From NCBI GenBank assembly GCA_035048485.1, contig CM068584.1, positions 67,146,179 to 67,210,178 of the forward strand: a stretch of DNA of 64,000 bases, read 5' to 3'. The DNA is from Pteria penguin (Eukaryota > Mollusca > Bivalvia > Pterioida > Pteriidae). Each line of letters begins with the position of its first letter. Within the stretch, counting starts at the first letter, position 1. This document shows positions 49,235-61,018 of the stretch, one piece after another. The translations under genes were made by a program, and so were the position numbers. The notes beneath the pieces are model-generated. The model saw nothing but the letters and a program-made list of their open reading frames with translations, made no database searches and was not told the origin of the DNA.

Positions 49235-49764
49235 CCATGACACTAGAGGACAAGAACATGTCACCTGGCAGTCAATATTTAAGGATACAATGATAAAACA
49301 TTTCACTCATAAAGTAAGGAGTATCGCCCCTGCATAGCGAGTTCTTTGGCTCTTAGCTTTGAGAGAATTTGGCAATTAGCTTGCAATTCAAATATTCATA
49401 ATTCTGACTTCCGCAGTTTCGGGTTTGAGCATCAGTGAGGAGCCCACGTTTTCAAAATGGGCATATAGTGGACTATATTAAGACACACACATATATATAT
49501 TCTTATATTTATTCAATGATGAAGGAATCATAAGGAAGAAGTAATTCCTAAATATAACTTTTCACACCGGCTACATTGAAGATTCTAAAGTCATCGTAGC
49601 CCATAGAATCATCGATTTCCTTCTCACTTCTACGCTATTGTATTTTACGGTTAAGTTACTACAAAGCTGAATTACAGGGAGGGTTATATCATAAATATTT
49701 ATTATTTATAAGACCCTGATGCGCCTATGTTTGCGTTTGAAGTATAATTTGCCATACATTTCAG

Positions 49765-52700
49765 ATGTTTAAGCTATTGCTGAGTGTTGCTCTGACAGTG
49801 GTGTACGTTGAGTACAGCAATGCCTGCTCCTGCTTTCCTACACATCCTCAGATCCGATTCTGTGAAGCTGATTTTGGTAGGTTTGACAATATTTATATTG
49901 ATAATATGTAATCCAAACTTGAAGTAACTGCAAAACAGATCGAGTTGAGCAGAGTTCGAGTAAAGATGTATATATTAAGAAATCTGAATTGAACTTGAAT
50001 TTAGTTAGTGAATGGAAATTGCGAGATAGCCTTCTTCAAGTAAACGATAGTCAATTGTATACTGTTAACGTATAAATTTGAAAATGACATCGTTCCAATA
50101 TTATAAAAATCAAGTGTATTCCATGGTGTATTGCAATATTTCGATTTATTCATTTATGTATATATCCATTCATTTATTCGTTAATGTTCCTTTTATAAGC
50201 TTTCAAAGTACAAATATTAAGCAAGAGTACAGTAACGAGTGAAGGCAATTCCGAGTACAAATACAGAGCGAAGGTCACATACGATTTCATGGTATGACGT
50301 TTACTGAATATTAAACATTTTGATGTTATATACATATTTATATCATGTGACTTTTTGGTTTTATATCAAATCACATTTGTCTGTTTAATATTATGTGATA
50401 TTTTTTTGTTTGATGCTCTATGATATTTTTATATTTGATGTTATGTGCTAATTATTCATCAAATCAAATTATTTTTAGTTTCTTACCAGTGACAACAACA
50501 GGGATTCTTGTAATACATCAATCTTCGAAACTTTCAAACTCCAATTTCTTGTGATTTTTCCCTGTATTTAGGCAGATAATTTATTAATTTATACGTTCGT
50601 TGGCATTATCATCCACCGTATATACTACGTTTCTGACATTCATGATTCTTACTTTAACCTGTACCTTATATCTAATGGTACACTGTAGGTTTCTCACATA
50701 TATAGTTTGATGCTACATTGTACGTTTCTCACATATATAGTTCATTCTGTAATGTGTAGCTCATAATGTGATGCTACATTGTAGGTTTCTAATATGTATG
50801 GTCCATGTGCATGGCATCTAATAATGCTTTGTAGATTTTAGAGTTGCATATTACTATAATGTAGGTTAGATTTACAAATATGACCATACAGTTCTATATT
50901 TGCCATAATTCTAACCTGTGGATGACAATTGATAATCTTACATCTTATGTTTTTTCATATATTTAATCCTCCATGCCACGTATTTCTCTCTGACACTTAT
51001 CCCCCTTTACACTACCTCCTTCCTGACACTTACTGTTCTCTCATATATATATTCCTCCATGCCACTCCTTCCGGAAGGTTATTCATTCCTCTCTGACACT
51101 CTTCCCTGCATTTACTATTCTCTGGCACTCATTCCTTTATGACTCTCCTCCCTGACACTTAATATTCCATGACACGCATTTCCCCCGACACTTTCTCCCT
51201 CCTTAACATTAACTTCTCCCTGACGCATATTCCTTCATGACAATAGACCTTACAGCTGATTTGTAGTGTTACATTTATCCCTAGGTTTCCTGTAGGTCTC
51301 ACTGTACCAGACAAACACTTGTTCTTTGTACACATTAAATGACTTCTAATTATACAATTCAATCAATATTATTTCAGACATTAACCCAACATAAGACCAA
51401 CCCGAAATACACATATATATACTCACCTACTGGAACAAACTTTTGTGGCATAAACATCCCGGTAGGAAGCACTAAATGGCTGATTTCAGGTATACTTTAG
51501 TTATATCAAACATTCATTAACGTACATTGAATACATATTGAATGAAGTCTTAGGGCATTTTAAACATTTGAAATAAATCCTTCGGATAAAACTGAATTAT
51601 CCTTTTGATACTGAAAATTCATCAATAGTAATTAGACAGATTTGCAAATTAAATTAATAAAGAGTTGTCAGAAGACAGCAAAGACAGGAATTGGGGGGAC
51701 TTCCAGCATGTTGCATAGATAGAATTCCAAACAAAATGTAATACTGAACGAGGTCGTAGATTTAGAGATCCTGTATACTGTATTAAAGTTCAAGAGATTA
51801 GAACTGAATAACAAATTTCAAGGTGCTAAAAGTAAACGATTGATTGTCGTTTTGATTTTATATATGAAACATACAGGCTTTGACAAAAGGGAAAATGACA
51901 TTATACCAAATGAAAGATCTTGTAATATTGAATCTATATATTAGAATATATTAAAGCTTTATCTATTACATTTCAAAATAAATAACCAGGATTTAAGTTT
52001 CTAAAAAGTTGGCCAAATTCCAAGGTCACTAGGTAAAAGAAAATGGTACCAATTGAAAGCTATGAAAATGAAACCCTGTCGTTTACTGTTTTAGTTATAT
52101 AGTTTCAATTAAACCTTTTGAAAAGCGGGAGAAATTTCAAGGCCGGGTCACTAGGTCGCAAGGTACAAATGAATGCAATGATCCTGATTAAGCTATATGA
52201 GAAATATGAATGCTCTATATCCCATAGTTTAAAATCACATAGCCCAGATTAAAGTTTTTGAAAGTAGGTCAAGCCCACGGTAAAGGTCATTGGGTCAAAT
52301 GCCTGCTCCTGAAGAATCTATATAGGAAATCCGTATCTCTCATGGTTCAAACGGTAAAGCTCAGGTTAAGGTTTTGTCTGCACCATGGAACAACGACGAC
52401 GTTGGATATGAAATTAGCTCTCTATGCTAGCTGATAGAAAATGATAGGTATAAAAGAAAATGAAAAAAAAATGAGAACGATATATATTTATAGACTTCAT
52501 ATATTTTTGCATAGAGGAATTACTCATTTCTTTTCTTGGTACGAATGCCTCTGTGAAATTGCATCAGATCTCATTCTATCACATTTGGTATGAATGCATA
52601 TGATATGTATTAAATATTTAGTACCATTTCCTCATCAGGAACCACTTATAAAGGAAAAAAGTCTACAAGTATTTGTAATTGGAACCAGAAGTTTAGTGAA

Positions 52701-54011
52701 TTAACAGCGTATCAGAAGAAATCACTAAGGCTTGGGAACTATAAGAAAGGTTGTAAATGTGTGACCAAGCCAAACGCCGTAAGTTTTATGAATAAGACCA
52801 AATGCTTCTAAGTGTTATGTAAGTTTTATGAATAAGACCAAATGCTTCGAAGTGTTTTACTAAATTCAAAGAAAATGTTCGTCGATAATGAGTATTCTAA
52901 ATGACTTTTTATAGAGTAATTTCATAGTTATAGAAAATGATAGATGTTTGTCAAAAAGTATCATTCTAAATGATTTCTTGCAGAGTAATTTCATAGTTAC
53001 AGAGAATAATGTTTTTCACCTTGAACGAGGAGCGTGCGAACATGTTTGAGCTCGTTTTAATATCTTTTGCATTTTCATAAATGTTCTCTATATTGATATT
53101 TCTATATGTATACTATTATAAGTGGTATTGATGGTTTCCTGCCATTAACACATACCTGTTTAATGAAACAGTGAGATATATTTGGCAAGTCACTTAACTT
53201 TTGTGTAGATTGAATTATGCATAAGTTGTCATTTTAATTACCGGAACATACTATGTGTGGCGTTAAGTGGTTGGTTTGGGCTGCATGGAAAACAGGTTCG
53301 ACTCCTTGATTGTGCCACTTTGTTTTTAAAAAATTGGTTGTTTCAATGTCGCGATATGAATGAAATGGAAAATACCAAATGAATGCGACGAGAAGAATTT
53401 GCAGCAACAAACCACTTATTTCTATTACAATATTTCAATTTTTAGTTAAAAATAAATGTACAGATATAGAATCTATTCATTTAAATGATGTATTTAGATA
53501 CCTTCCAAAGAAGGCATGGATAATTTGTTTGATTATTATTAATATTATTCATTATCTTTATATTTAATCTGTGTGTCTGTGCATATGTGTTTTTCATGTG
53601 TCTCTGCGTGTGTTAGTAAGTTTGTTTGGTTTTTGTTTTTTTTTTTTTTCGTTTCTCATTTCTTTTTTGTTTATGGTTTTATTTTTGTTTGTTTTTTTTT
53701 TTTGGGGGGGGGGGCTGTTTGGGGGGGGGGGGGGTTGGGGGGAGGGGTTATTGGTCTGGTCGTTTGGTTTTTTGTTTTTTTTTGTTTTTGGGTTTTTTTA
53801 GGGGGTGGGGGATTATGTATGTGTGTAGGTGTGTGTAGGTGTGTGTGTCTGTCAAATGGAATAACTATATTTTTCATTATTTTAGTTCAAACGTTTCCTG
53901 CTATGTAATACAATGGGGATCGACAAATCCTGCTACAATAAACATGCCATCTGCGTCACGGATGCAACCAAAGGCTGTAAATGGATCAAAGAAGCTGGTA
54001 AATGTACGTAA
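49765..54011 (+). CDS. TIMP copy E, complete, most diverged copy
   Basis: Coding exons 49765-49876, 50200-50291, 51378-51489, 52639-52778 and 53886-54011, 582 nt, 193 residues, ending KCT-stop. Signal peptide to SNA, mature CSCFPTHPQIRFC, NFCGINIPVGS, W-N-Q..GCKC, MGIDKSCYNKHAICVTD and GCKWIKEAG. The predicted AB loop in the second exon (STVTSEGNSE) differs from A to D (SIVRKGISSH) far more than flanking codons do. The fifth exon keeps a 12-nt start (FKRF) absent in B and C. An alternative 3' end is possible: donor at 53997/53998 (GAAGCTG/GTAAAT) joined in phase to 54192-54283. TATA promoter and poly(A) signal (54080) present. Likely functional. Confidence 0.9.
50630..50860. repeat. Degenerate 50-57-bp repeats in TIMP intron 2
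   Basis: Units such as catatatagttcattctgta, tgatgctacattgtaggttt and atatgtatggtccatg. They resemble the 56-bp minisatellite at 56.2-57.3 kb (tggtcca..ctataatct..ctggtaatt). Shorter relics lie at 3705-3820, 14270-14390, 26130-26250 and 38475-38590. Confidence 0.65.
53262..53400 (+). repeat. SINE relic in TIMP E intron
   Basis: Counterpart of 5456-5590, with a better B-box remnant (aggttcgactcct) and the tail tgtcgcgatatgaatgaaat. Confidence 0.6.
53635..53830. repeat. G/T-rich low-complexity tract before the TIMP E last exon
   Basis: Long T and G homopolymer runs with several G4-capable runs. Unit A has a related tract at 5815-6050; B and C have lost it. Overlapping frames in all three phases are composition artefacts. 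Confidence 0.85.
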
Positions 54012-54191
54012 TGCACAAAAATATCCCATGCATTATCATATAAAATTAAATTGTAGATACGTATCCATGAAAACATTAAAATAAAATACTGCTACTGAAT
54101 GAACGCATTATTTTTCATATAATAGCAATTAATGTGTACACGTACATGGAGAATACAATGAAAGAACCGTTATGACCTTTACATTTTATAG

Positions 54192-54283
54192 GATCAGATG
54201 AGTCATTCCAGAGACATTGTCGTTGCAATTTAAGTTCAGAGAAGAACATTCTGGTTTATGAAGAATTAGGATATTTGATGTAA
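54192..54283 (+). CDS. Putative sixth TIMP coding exon, only after copy E
   Basis: Preceded by pyrimidine-rich acceptor ttacattttatag. Joined in phase 1 to a donor inside the fifth exon (after 53997), it reads GSDESFQRHCRCNLSS, then EKNILVYEELGYLM and TAA at 54281-54283. The exon length (92 nt) and phase fit, the intron would be 194 bp, and it adds two cysteines while removing the KCT tail. No counterpart was found after copies A to D, where CATA repeats and mariner sequence follow. Not proven; retention of the intron would give the KCT-stop form. Confidence 0.45.
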
Positions 54284-54295
54284 AGCATTTAAGTC

Positions 54296-54560
54296 TCGTA
54301 CAGTTTAATTCTTGAATGATTTCAACCAAAGACTTTCCCTATAAGTCATTGTTTAAACAAAGTAAAGTTTCTTATAGTGGTTATAAGCCACAGTGGCTGT
54401 ATACGGACATGTGCAAAAACTGTCTGGACACAGATTAGATATCTCGTTTCCATAGATTGCTAACATGTCGTTGGTTCTAGCTCCAGGAGGGAACAAATCA
54501 TAAGTGTGGTGTGTAAAATCCTTTTTAAGAGTCAGACTTTGAGAAAACCATGAAAAATCT
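54296..54560 (+). repeat. SINE-like dispersed repeat, copy 1
   Basis: Shares cgtacag.ttaattcttgaa, tgatttcaaccaaagac and a B-box-like ggttctagctcc..gggaacaaat with 57795-57960. tRNA-like organisation but poor A box. Confidence 0.5.
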
Positions 54561-54810
54561 GAAGATTCGTCTAAATGGATGGTCAGAAATATATTTCTAT
54601 GTTTATTTTTGTGATCTATGATGAAATGATTTATATATGAAAATAATTATATATGCTTCTATTTATAGTAATGGTAAATCCTATGTCTAGGAAAATTAGG
54701 CTTAAGAATGCACTAAAAACGCAATAAACTAAAATATACCTATATTTGATGCGCAACAGAAAACCATTTGATACATTTGAAACTTACTTACTTACTTAAT
54801 CCTCCTCGCG
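54560..54810. other. AT-rich interval without a gene
   Basis: Only a short ACTT tetranucleotide run and the repeat fragment taatcctcctcgcgtcaggt near 54797, which looks like a dispersed-element fragment. Nothing coding recognised. Confidence 0.5.
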
Positions 54811-54814
54811 TCAG

Positions 54815-55066
54815 GTGGCACATAAGGCAGAGATACATTTGAAAACAACAGAGAAAATTCCTCAGGATTATTTTCTTCACCATACAATACCAGAAGGATT
54901 AACTTTACTGCACAGAAGTGGCATTTTTACTATTGATGAAGCAAGTCTAGATTTAAAATTTGTGATTTTCACCGAAATAAATCAGTATCATGTTGTTTGC
55001 AACTCTCCGTACCATGAAACCAAAAGTAAAGCAAAAGCAGAAAATGGATTGACGGCATGGAAATGA
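54815..55066 (+). CDS. Unrecognised 83-codon ORF
   Basis: The frame extends upstream without a stop through the repeat fragment. The product has segments such as PEGLTLLHRSGIFTIDEAS and a lysine-rich end. Composition looks protein-like (mixed polar and hydrophobic, not low complexity). No family recognised, no clear promoter; an acceptor-like ag precedes GCAGAG. It could be an exon, a retroelement fragment or chance. Confidence 0.25.
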   Translation: MAHKAEIHLKTTEKIPQDYFLHHTIPEGLTLLHRSGIFTIDEASLDLKFVIFTEINQYHVVCNSPYHETKSKAKAENGLTAWK

Positions 55067-55193
55067 AAATATAACATTATTAAATAGATTAATTTTATCA
55101 TAATTTAGACTTGAAACTTAATTACATTTTATATTAGAGAGTAGATAACCCCTAGAGCAGACAGTTATTGAGGATGGTATGAAACAACTTATT

Positions 55194-55294
<101 letters not shown>

Positions 55295-56220
55295 TGTAAA
55301 ATTGGCCACAAGCGGGGACCACACTTCTCTGAATTTGCTTGCTTAAACAGCATTTACTTTAGTATATGATTTACGTTAATCAGAATAGTAAGTTATTTCC
55401 AGGACGGGGAGATTCGATTACTATCAGAACATTCTTTTCTACGTGAATGATCACATGTAATTTTGTATTTTTAAAACAATGTTTATGCCGTAATATATTT
55501 CGATTGTCAAGGGGCGTAAAATTAGGGCATTTTTTTATTTTGGGCCTTAAAAATTGTCCAAGCGTTGCATAGGTTGAATACACCGATCCGCATAGAAAGC
55601 GATATTTATGCGGACTTTTGATCAGACTTCTCTATTTACGTTTGTTTAGTAACCCCCACCGCCACCGCCACCACCGCAACTGTACATCAAAGTGCATTTA
55701 CTGAACATTAAAAAACTAATCAAACTACACCGAGAAGAAGGAGGGGATTTGTGAGGAGGATTTGGTTTAAGGATACACTTATCTGGTCATTGATATATAT
55801 CTCCTTTGTTTTGATAATTCCCATTATATGTTTTTTGATATCTTAGAAGATACCCTCCTAACAACTTTTTATTTTGCACTCAATAACCCCAAACTGTGTT
55901 ATCACAGGTTGAAAGGTCACACGAGAGGTCATGGGGTTAATAGAGGTCACGGGGTCGAGTGACAGGGTGAGAGAAGACGTCATCTGCCCAAATCATCACG
56001 GTGGGGTAATGAGTGGGGCCATGTTAAATATCTGTCCCAGAAAGGGCACTTTTCCACTACTTTTGATATGCTCAGGTACTTTCTATAACATTTAATTAGA
56101 GAAAGAAAAAAACAACAACGTTGGTGGTGATCTAGGAGACACTCTTTCCTCCTAGGTCTGATGGTCGGTGTACGGAGATGCTTTAATTTATTAAGAGATA
56201 ACTGATTAGATACATGCATT
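55295..56220. other. Gene-free interval
   Basis: Contains a short CCACCG repeat near 55658 and a direct repeat gaggtca(t/c)ggggt near 55924-55955. No coding exon recognised. Confidence 0.4.
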
Positions 56221-56234
56221 TATGTACAGTCTCA

Positions 56235-57312
56235 CATGTGTACTGACATGGTCCATACTATAATCTATATCTGGTAATTAATGGTGTGCTGTAGATATCT
56301 GACATGGTCCATACTATAATCTGTATCTGGTAATTAATGGTGTGCTGTAGATATCTGACATGGTCCACACTATAATCTGTATCTAGTTATTAATGGTGTG
56401 CTGTAGATATCTGACATGGTCCATACTATAATCTGTATCTGGTAATTAAAGATGTGCTGTAGATATCTGACATAGTCCACACTATAATCTGTATTTAGTT
56501 ACTAATGGTGTGCTGTAGATATCTGACATGGTCCATACTATAATCTGTATCTGGTAATTAATGGTGTGCTGTAGATATCTGACATGGTCCACACTATAAT
56601 CTGTATCTGGTAATTAATGGTGTGCTGTAGATATCTGACATGGTCCACACTATAATCTGTATCTGGTAATTAATGGTGTGATGTAGATATCTGATATGGT
56701 CCACACTGTAATCTGTATCTGGTAATTAATGGTGTGCTGTAGATATCTGACATGGTCCACACTATAATCTGTAACTGGTTATTAATGGTGTGCTGTAGAT
56801 ATCTGACATGGTCCATACTATAATCTGTATCTGGTAATTAATGGTATGATGTAGATATGTGACATGGTCCACACTATAATCTGTAACTGGTTATTTATGG
56901 TGTGCTGTAGATATCTGACTATAATCTGTATCTGGTAATTAATGGTGTGCTGTGGATATCTGACATGGTCCACATTATAATCTGTATCTGGTAATTAATG
57001 GTGTGCTGTAGACATCTGAAATGGTCCATACTATAATCTGTAACTGGTTATTAATGGTGTGCTGTGGATATCTGACATGGTCCACACTATAACCTGTATC
57101 TGGTAAATAATGGTGTGCTGTAGATATCTGACATGGTCCATACTATAATCTGTATCTGGTAATTAGTGGTGTGTTGTAGATATCTGACATGGTCCATAAT
57201 ATAATCTGTATCTGGTAATTAATGGTGTGCTGTAGATATCTGACATGGTCCACATTATAATCTGTATCTGGTAATTAATGGTGTGATGTAGGTTTCTGAC
57301 AGGTTTGATCCA
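56235..57312. repeat. 56-bp minisatellite
   Basis: About 19 units of tctgacatggtccatactat followed by aatctgtatctggtaattaa and tggtgtgctgtagata. Variants (ctagttatt, aactggttatt, gatgtag) are interspersed; one unit near 56915 has lost the tggtccac part. Homologous to diverged repeats in TIMP intron 2. Confidence 0.95.
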
Positions 57313-57439
57313 TACTGTAATGTATAGATTGTATTCTAATAGTGTATGGTAGAATTCTGACGATTATGTTTCATACTGTACCCTGCCTTGTTTATTGTAG
57401 CTTTCGATATATATCCGTATCTAGTAATTAATGGTATAC

Positions 57440-57780
57440 TGTAGTTTTCTGATTCTAAGTTCAAGGGCCATAACTCTGTCAACACCAAGTCAATCATACC
57501 GAAATGCGAACTAATACTTACCCTCGTTGATATAAAGTTATACGCCAAGTTTCAATCCAACACCTTGAAAGTCTGCAGAAAAAAAAATCCATAAAACTGT
57601 AAAATTCTTGAAGGGCCATAACTCTGGCAAAACCAAGTCAATCATACCGAAATGCAAACCTTGATAGACTGCAGAAAAAAGTCCTGACAATATAACCTCG
57701 GACGGACGGACGAACGAACAACGCCATAACATAATACGTTCCGTGTATGACGGGAGTATAAAAATGATTGGACTTTGACT
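57440..57780. repeat. Bivalve-type interspersed repeat, two half-units
   Basis: The block aagggccataactctg, accaagtcaatcataccgaa occurs at 57463 and 57610. It is followed by ggacggacggacgaacgaac and acgggagtataaaaatg. From memory this architecture is abundant in bivalve genomes. Confidence 0.6.
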
Positions 57781-57794
57781 TCGCAAACTTTCGT

Positions 57795-58100
57795 ACAGAT
57801 TAATTCTTGAATAATTTCAACCAAGGACAAGTAAAGTACATAGTTCCAACAGATTATTTAACTATTAATTATAGAGAGCCTGGATTATAAAGGTCAGTTG
57901 ATCTGGAGTCGTAGATTGTGGGTTCGAGCTCTAGTCGGGAACAAATTAGAGAGCGATGGGAAAGAAATTTATTGCAAGCGATGGAGGGGGACGGAATACA
58001 TTATTTGTATGACGATCATAAAACAAAAACACTTACAGGTGTACATTCTACGTACTGGAAAATCTTTCTGTCAGTTCGATTTCAACTCCATCTATATGAC
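57795..58100 (+). repeat. SINE-like dispersed repeat, copy 2
   Basis: A box-like aggtcagttgatctgg, B box GGGTTCGAGCTCT, then gggaacaaatt. Same family as 54296. The frames at 57898-58248 run through it and are not regarded as genes. Confidence 0.55.
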
Positions 58101-58257
58101 AAGATTCCTACTGCCCACGCCACTCACTTTGGAAACTGCAAAATCTGGATTTTCAGTTATTCCTCTTCAGAATAATTTCAAAATGGAAAAACCATTCGAT
58201 AGATCTTGTTTAGTCGTAACTTTTGGTGTATGCTATATGTTTGTATGAAGAAGCATT

Positions 58258-58428
58258 CATATTTCATAGAAAAAAAAAATCAATTTTAGATAGGGCGATT
58301 TCCATGTTACATTTTGACGTGACGTCGCCAAGCTTCCCATAGACTCAATGTTAAACATCGGCGACGTCACGTCAAAATTAACACAGAAAACGCCCTATCT
58401 AAAATGATTTTTTTTTCTATAAAATATG
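58258..58428. mobile_element. Fold-back MITE-like palindrome, 171 bp
   Basis: Arms 58258-58329 and 58360-58428 are reverse complements with few mismatches: catatttcatag..atcaattttagatagggcg and cgccctatctaaaatgat..ctataaaatatg, with inner arms ttgacgtgacgtcgcc / ggcgacgtcacgtcaa around a 30-nt loop. No coding capacity. Confidence 0.85.
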
Positions 58429-58439
58429 ACGGACAGTAG

Positions 58440-59310
58440 ATACATTGTCTGCTAACATTGCATAAATACGTACGTACGTACATATATATACATGCATACA
58501 GACAGACACAGGCATACATACATACAGACAGACATTAATAATACACATTACAATATCAATAACATTAACACATTGATAATTTTGGGAACGAGATACTCAA
58601 TATGTGGCAACTACTTCCTTCTCTATTTTTTCCACATGTGCGCTTATAGTCAGCATAGTTTCTGAGAATTATAACAGAAAACTATAACACAAAGTCACCG
58701 CACGGGCAGACAGACAGACAGACAGACAAGGAAAATGCTAACTGTTGAAGTAGATACAACATTTTCGTTACACTTTTGCACTGATATACTCATCAAAATC
58801 AAAGCCAGTGTTGCAAACAACAGTCGTCGCTTAATGTCAGGATACAATATTGTGTTTTGGGTCATTGTTTACAATGTTAGGTGTTTTGGTATTGTCCTTT
58901 TCAATTAAGGAATATATGTACCAAGTTTCATTCAAAAGGATATATCAGCCTCTTCCTTTCAAGTTTTCTTATCATCAATGTTAAGCATTTGACCTTGATC
59001 TTTGAACTAGAAGTCCTGCTATAAATTGGGAAAATGGAACTCCCATCACCCCCTTGCTTTTACCGGCAGATTGAGCCTAAAAAGTATTATTATAGAAAAT
59101 GCGTACAATATAAAAAATTTTGGCACAAATATGCAGAGAGGTAAACAAGTCAAAAGCCATATGAAAAGCTATATGGAGTTTAAAATGAAACTCAAAATAA
59201 AAAAAAAAAATAAAAACCACTGCATGTTTTATGCCGAAATTCGCCCCCGTCTCTTGTACAATATACTCCTTTTATAACACCTATCCATGACCCTATCGGT
59301 AAAGTCTTAT
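58440..59310. other. Gene-free interval with short GACA and GTAC repeats
   Basis: Small microsatellites at 58468-58520 and 58706-58728. The frame at 59026-59277 is lysine-rich low complexity and not convincing. Confidence 0.4.
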
Positions 59311-59317
59311 GTTACTG

Positions 59318-59690
59318 AAGCCGGCGTGGCCTAGCGGTATTGCTCTCGCCTCCTGATCGGGAGGCCGGGGGTTCGTGTCCCGCTCTGGTCATGCTGGTGT
59401 TCTGTCTTTCGAATGAGACAGTAAAAACCGAGGCCCTGTGTCGTGGTAGGCATGGCACATTAAAGATCTCTCACTGCTTCGGGTGGGTCCGTTGCAATAT
59501 GGTAAATTTTAAACTAATTACAGTTCTTTTACTGCAACATAAATAGACACTTTCAGTACCTATTGTGCTTGGGTTCGATAGTTTTAAGTGTCCAACACTC
59601 CTTGCATTAGAGGACCTATACCGATGCAGAAGTTAGCCATTTGCCCCCTACGATGATTAATCTTACCCAGATACACGTATCATCAGGGGT
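59318..59690 (+). repeat. tRNA-derived SINE, best-preserved promoter
   Basis: A box TGGCCTAGCGG (59327) and B box GGTTCGTGTCC (59370), then a tail with gtggtaggcatggcacatta, aagatctctcactgcttcgg. The tail matches 62145-62220 (tggtagacatgacacgtgaa), so the family has at least two copies here. It is downstream-linked to the block taacatcaaaggtagaatcc at 60158. Confidence 0.75.
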
Positions 59691-60149
59691 GACTTCAGAA
59701 TCGTAGCTGCTAGGCTAGCCGCTACGTTTAGTATAACACATCATTCTGAACGCTCTGCTACATTTAGTGGCTAGATAAAATTGCGGACAGTTATAAGTCG
59801 TCCTTATAGTTTGAAAAAAAATATCCGTTTTAGTTGATTTTCCTAATATTAGGTGAATTTCAAACACTGTTTCGTATCACGGATCAACACGTGATCGTTT
59901 CCGGTTTATTTTTTATTTTTACTTTGGGTCGGGGTATCAGGGTGTTTTCAAGCAAAAACGGACAAGAGAAAGCAAAATAAATTTAATGTTCGCCATTTTG
60001 AATCTGAAAGCTATCATAAGAATGTAAGACTTGGTTTTGCTAGGTAGCGGCTAGGCGAGCAGAGCGATCAGTTACCGCAGCCGCTATGATTATGAACGCA
60101 CTCCTGGACAAGTCTAGAAGTACATGTAAAAATCCCCCTTTTTCTCGGT

Positions 60150-60290
60150 AACGCTTTAACATCAAAGGTAGAATCCCCTTTTCAGACAATTTTAGCGTCC
60201 CGAGGGTAACCAAAAGCTCCGAAATTTTATTCTGAAAATATCTTATAGGTTCTGTCATTAAACTGGTCGACATTTAAAAAGTAACTGTAT
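60150..60290. repeat. Dispersed repeat shared with the TIMP spacers
   Basis: taacatcaaaggtagaatcc, gggtaaccaaaagctc and atcttataggt match 8588-8680 and 18028-18120. Confidence 0.6.
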
Positions 60291-60634
60291 AACGAATTAA
60301 TTTTTCATACTGTACTTGTGAAAATCAGAGGCCTTTTCCTTCGGAATATACCGCTTAAAATGTCAGTAACAGATAAAAATCATTAAACTGGACGTATCAC
60401 ACAGCTATCTCTTAATTATGAGTCAGCGCATTTTCGGCTCATCAAAGGCATATAGGCTTGATTTTAGCTGGGTTTTCCCCGTACTATGTATGTACATGAA
60501 CGTATGTCTGATGTAAAATAATTCTTCTTCTTCTTCTTGTATTAACACACAAATGCTATCAATATCTCAAACAACCGCTGACATACATTGACATACATAC
60601 ATTATATTTCACTCATATATATATATATATATAT

Positions 60635-60684
60635 CCGAACCCGGATCGTCGGCACCGCAAGCCAAGCGCTTAACCACTACACCA
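60635..60684 (-). repeat. Inverted copy of SINE head
   Basis: Forty-nine bases that are the exact reverse complement of 60705-60753, the A-to-B-box part of the adjacent SINE; the two copies are separated by a TA microsatellite. Confidence 0.85.
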
Positions 60685-60704
60685 TATATATATATGGGCA
60701 GGCT

Positions 60705-60871
60705 TGGTGTAGTGGTTAAGCGCTTGGCTTGCGGTGCCGACGATCCGGGTTCGATTCCCGGGTTGCGCCACTATGTTTAAGAGGTTGGTAACCTCCTGCT
60801 TCCATGTCGCGATGTAACTGAAATATTGTTGAAAGCGACGTATGACACCAATCAACCAACCAAAAAAAAAG

Positions 60872-60890
<19 letters not shown>
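60705..60890 (+). repeat. tRNA-derived SINE
   Basis: A box TGGTGTAGTGGTTAAGCGC, B box GGTTCGATTCC (perfect consensus), body ending cgacgtatgacaccaatcaa, then a poly(A) and (TA)n tail. Not a tRNA gene: it has no 3' acceptor arm and is followed by the SINE body. Confidence 0.85.
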
Positions 60891-60920
<30 letters not shown>

Positions 60921-60951
60921 TTCTTGAGTACAACAATCATACAATCTACAG

Positions 60952-61018
60952 CTATGACCTATTTGTAATATGAGAAATGAAAACTGTCATGATTTCTCAA
61001 ATTACAAATAGGTCATAG
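60952..61018. repeat. Fold-back sequence with 27-bp arms
   Basis: ctatgacctatttgtaat..gagaaat and its reverse complement atttctc..attacaaataggtcatag around a 13-nt loop, with two mismatched bases. Confidence 0.85.

Noticed and set aside
54797..54825. Fragment taatcctcctcgcgtcaggt as part of a conserved gene
   Set aside because: It looks like a dispersed-element fragment; there was not enough length to name the family.
57898..58248. 116- and 85-residue overlapping ORFs
   Set aside because: They begin inside a SINE-like repeat and overlap in two frames; no domain recognised.
60705..60780. Possible tRNA gene with perfect B box
   Set aside because: No complete cloverleaf or acceptor arm; it continues into a SINE body and poly(A)-like tail.
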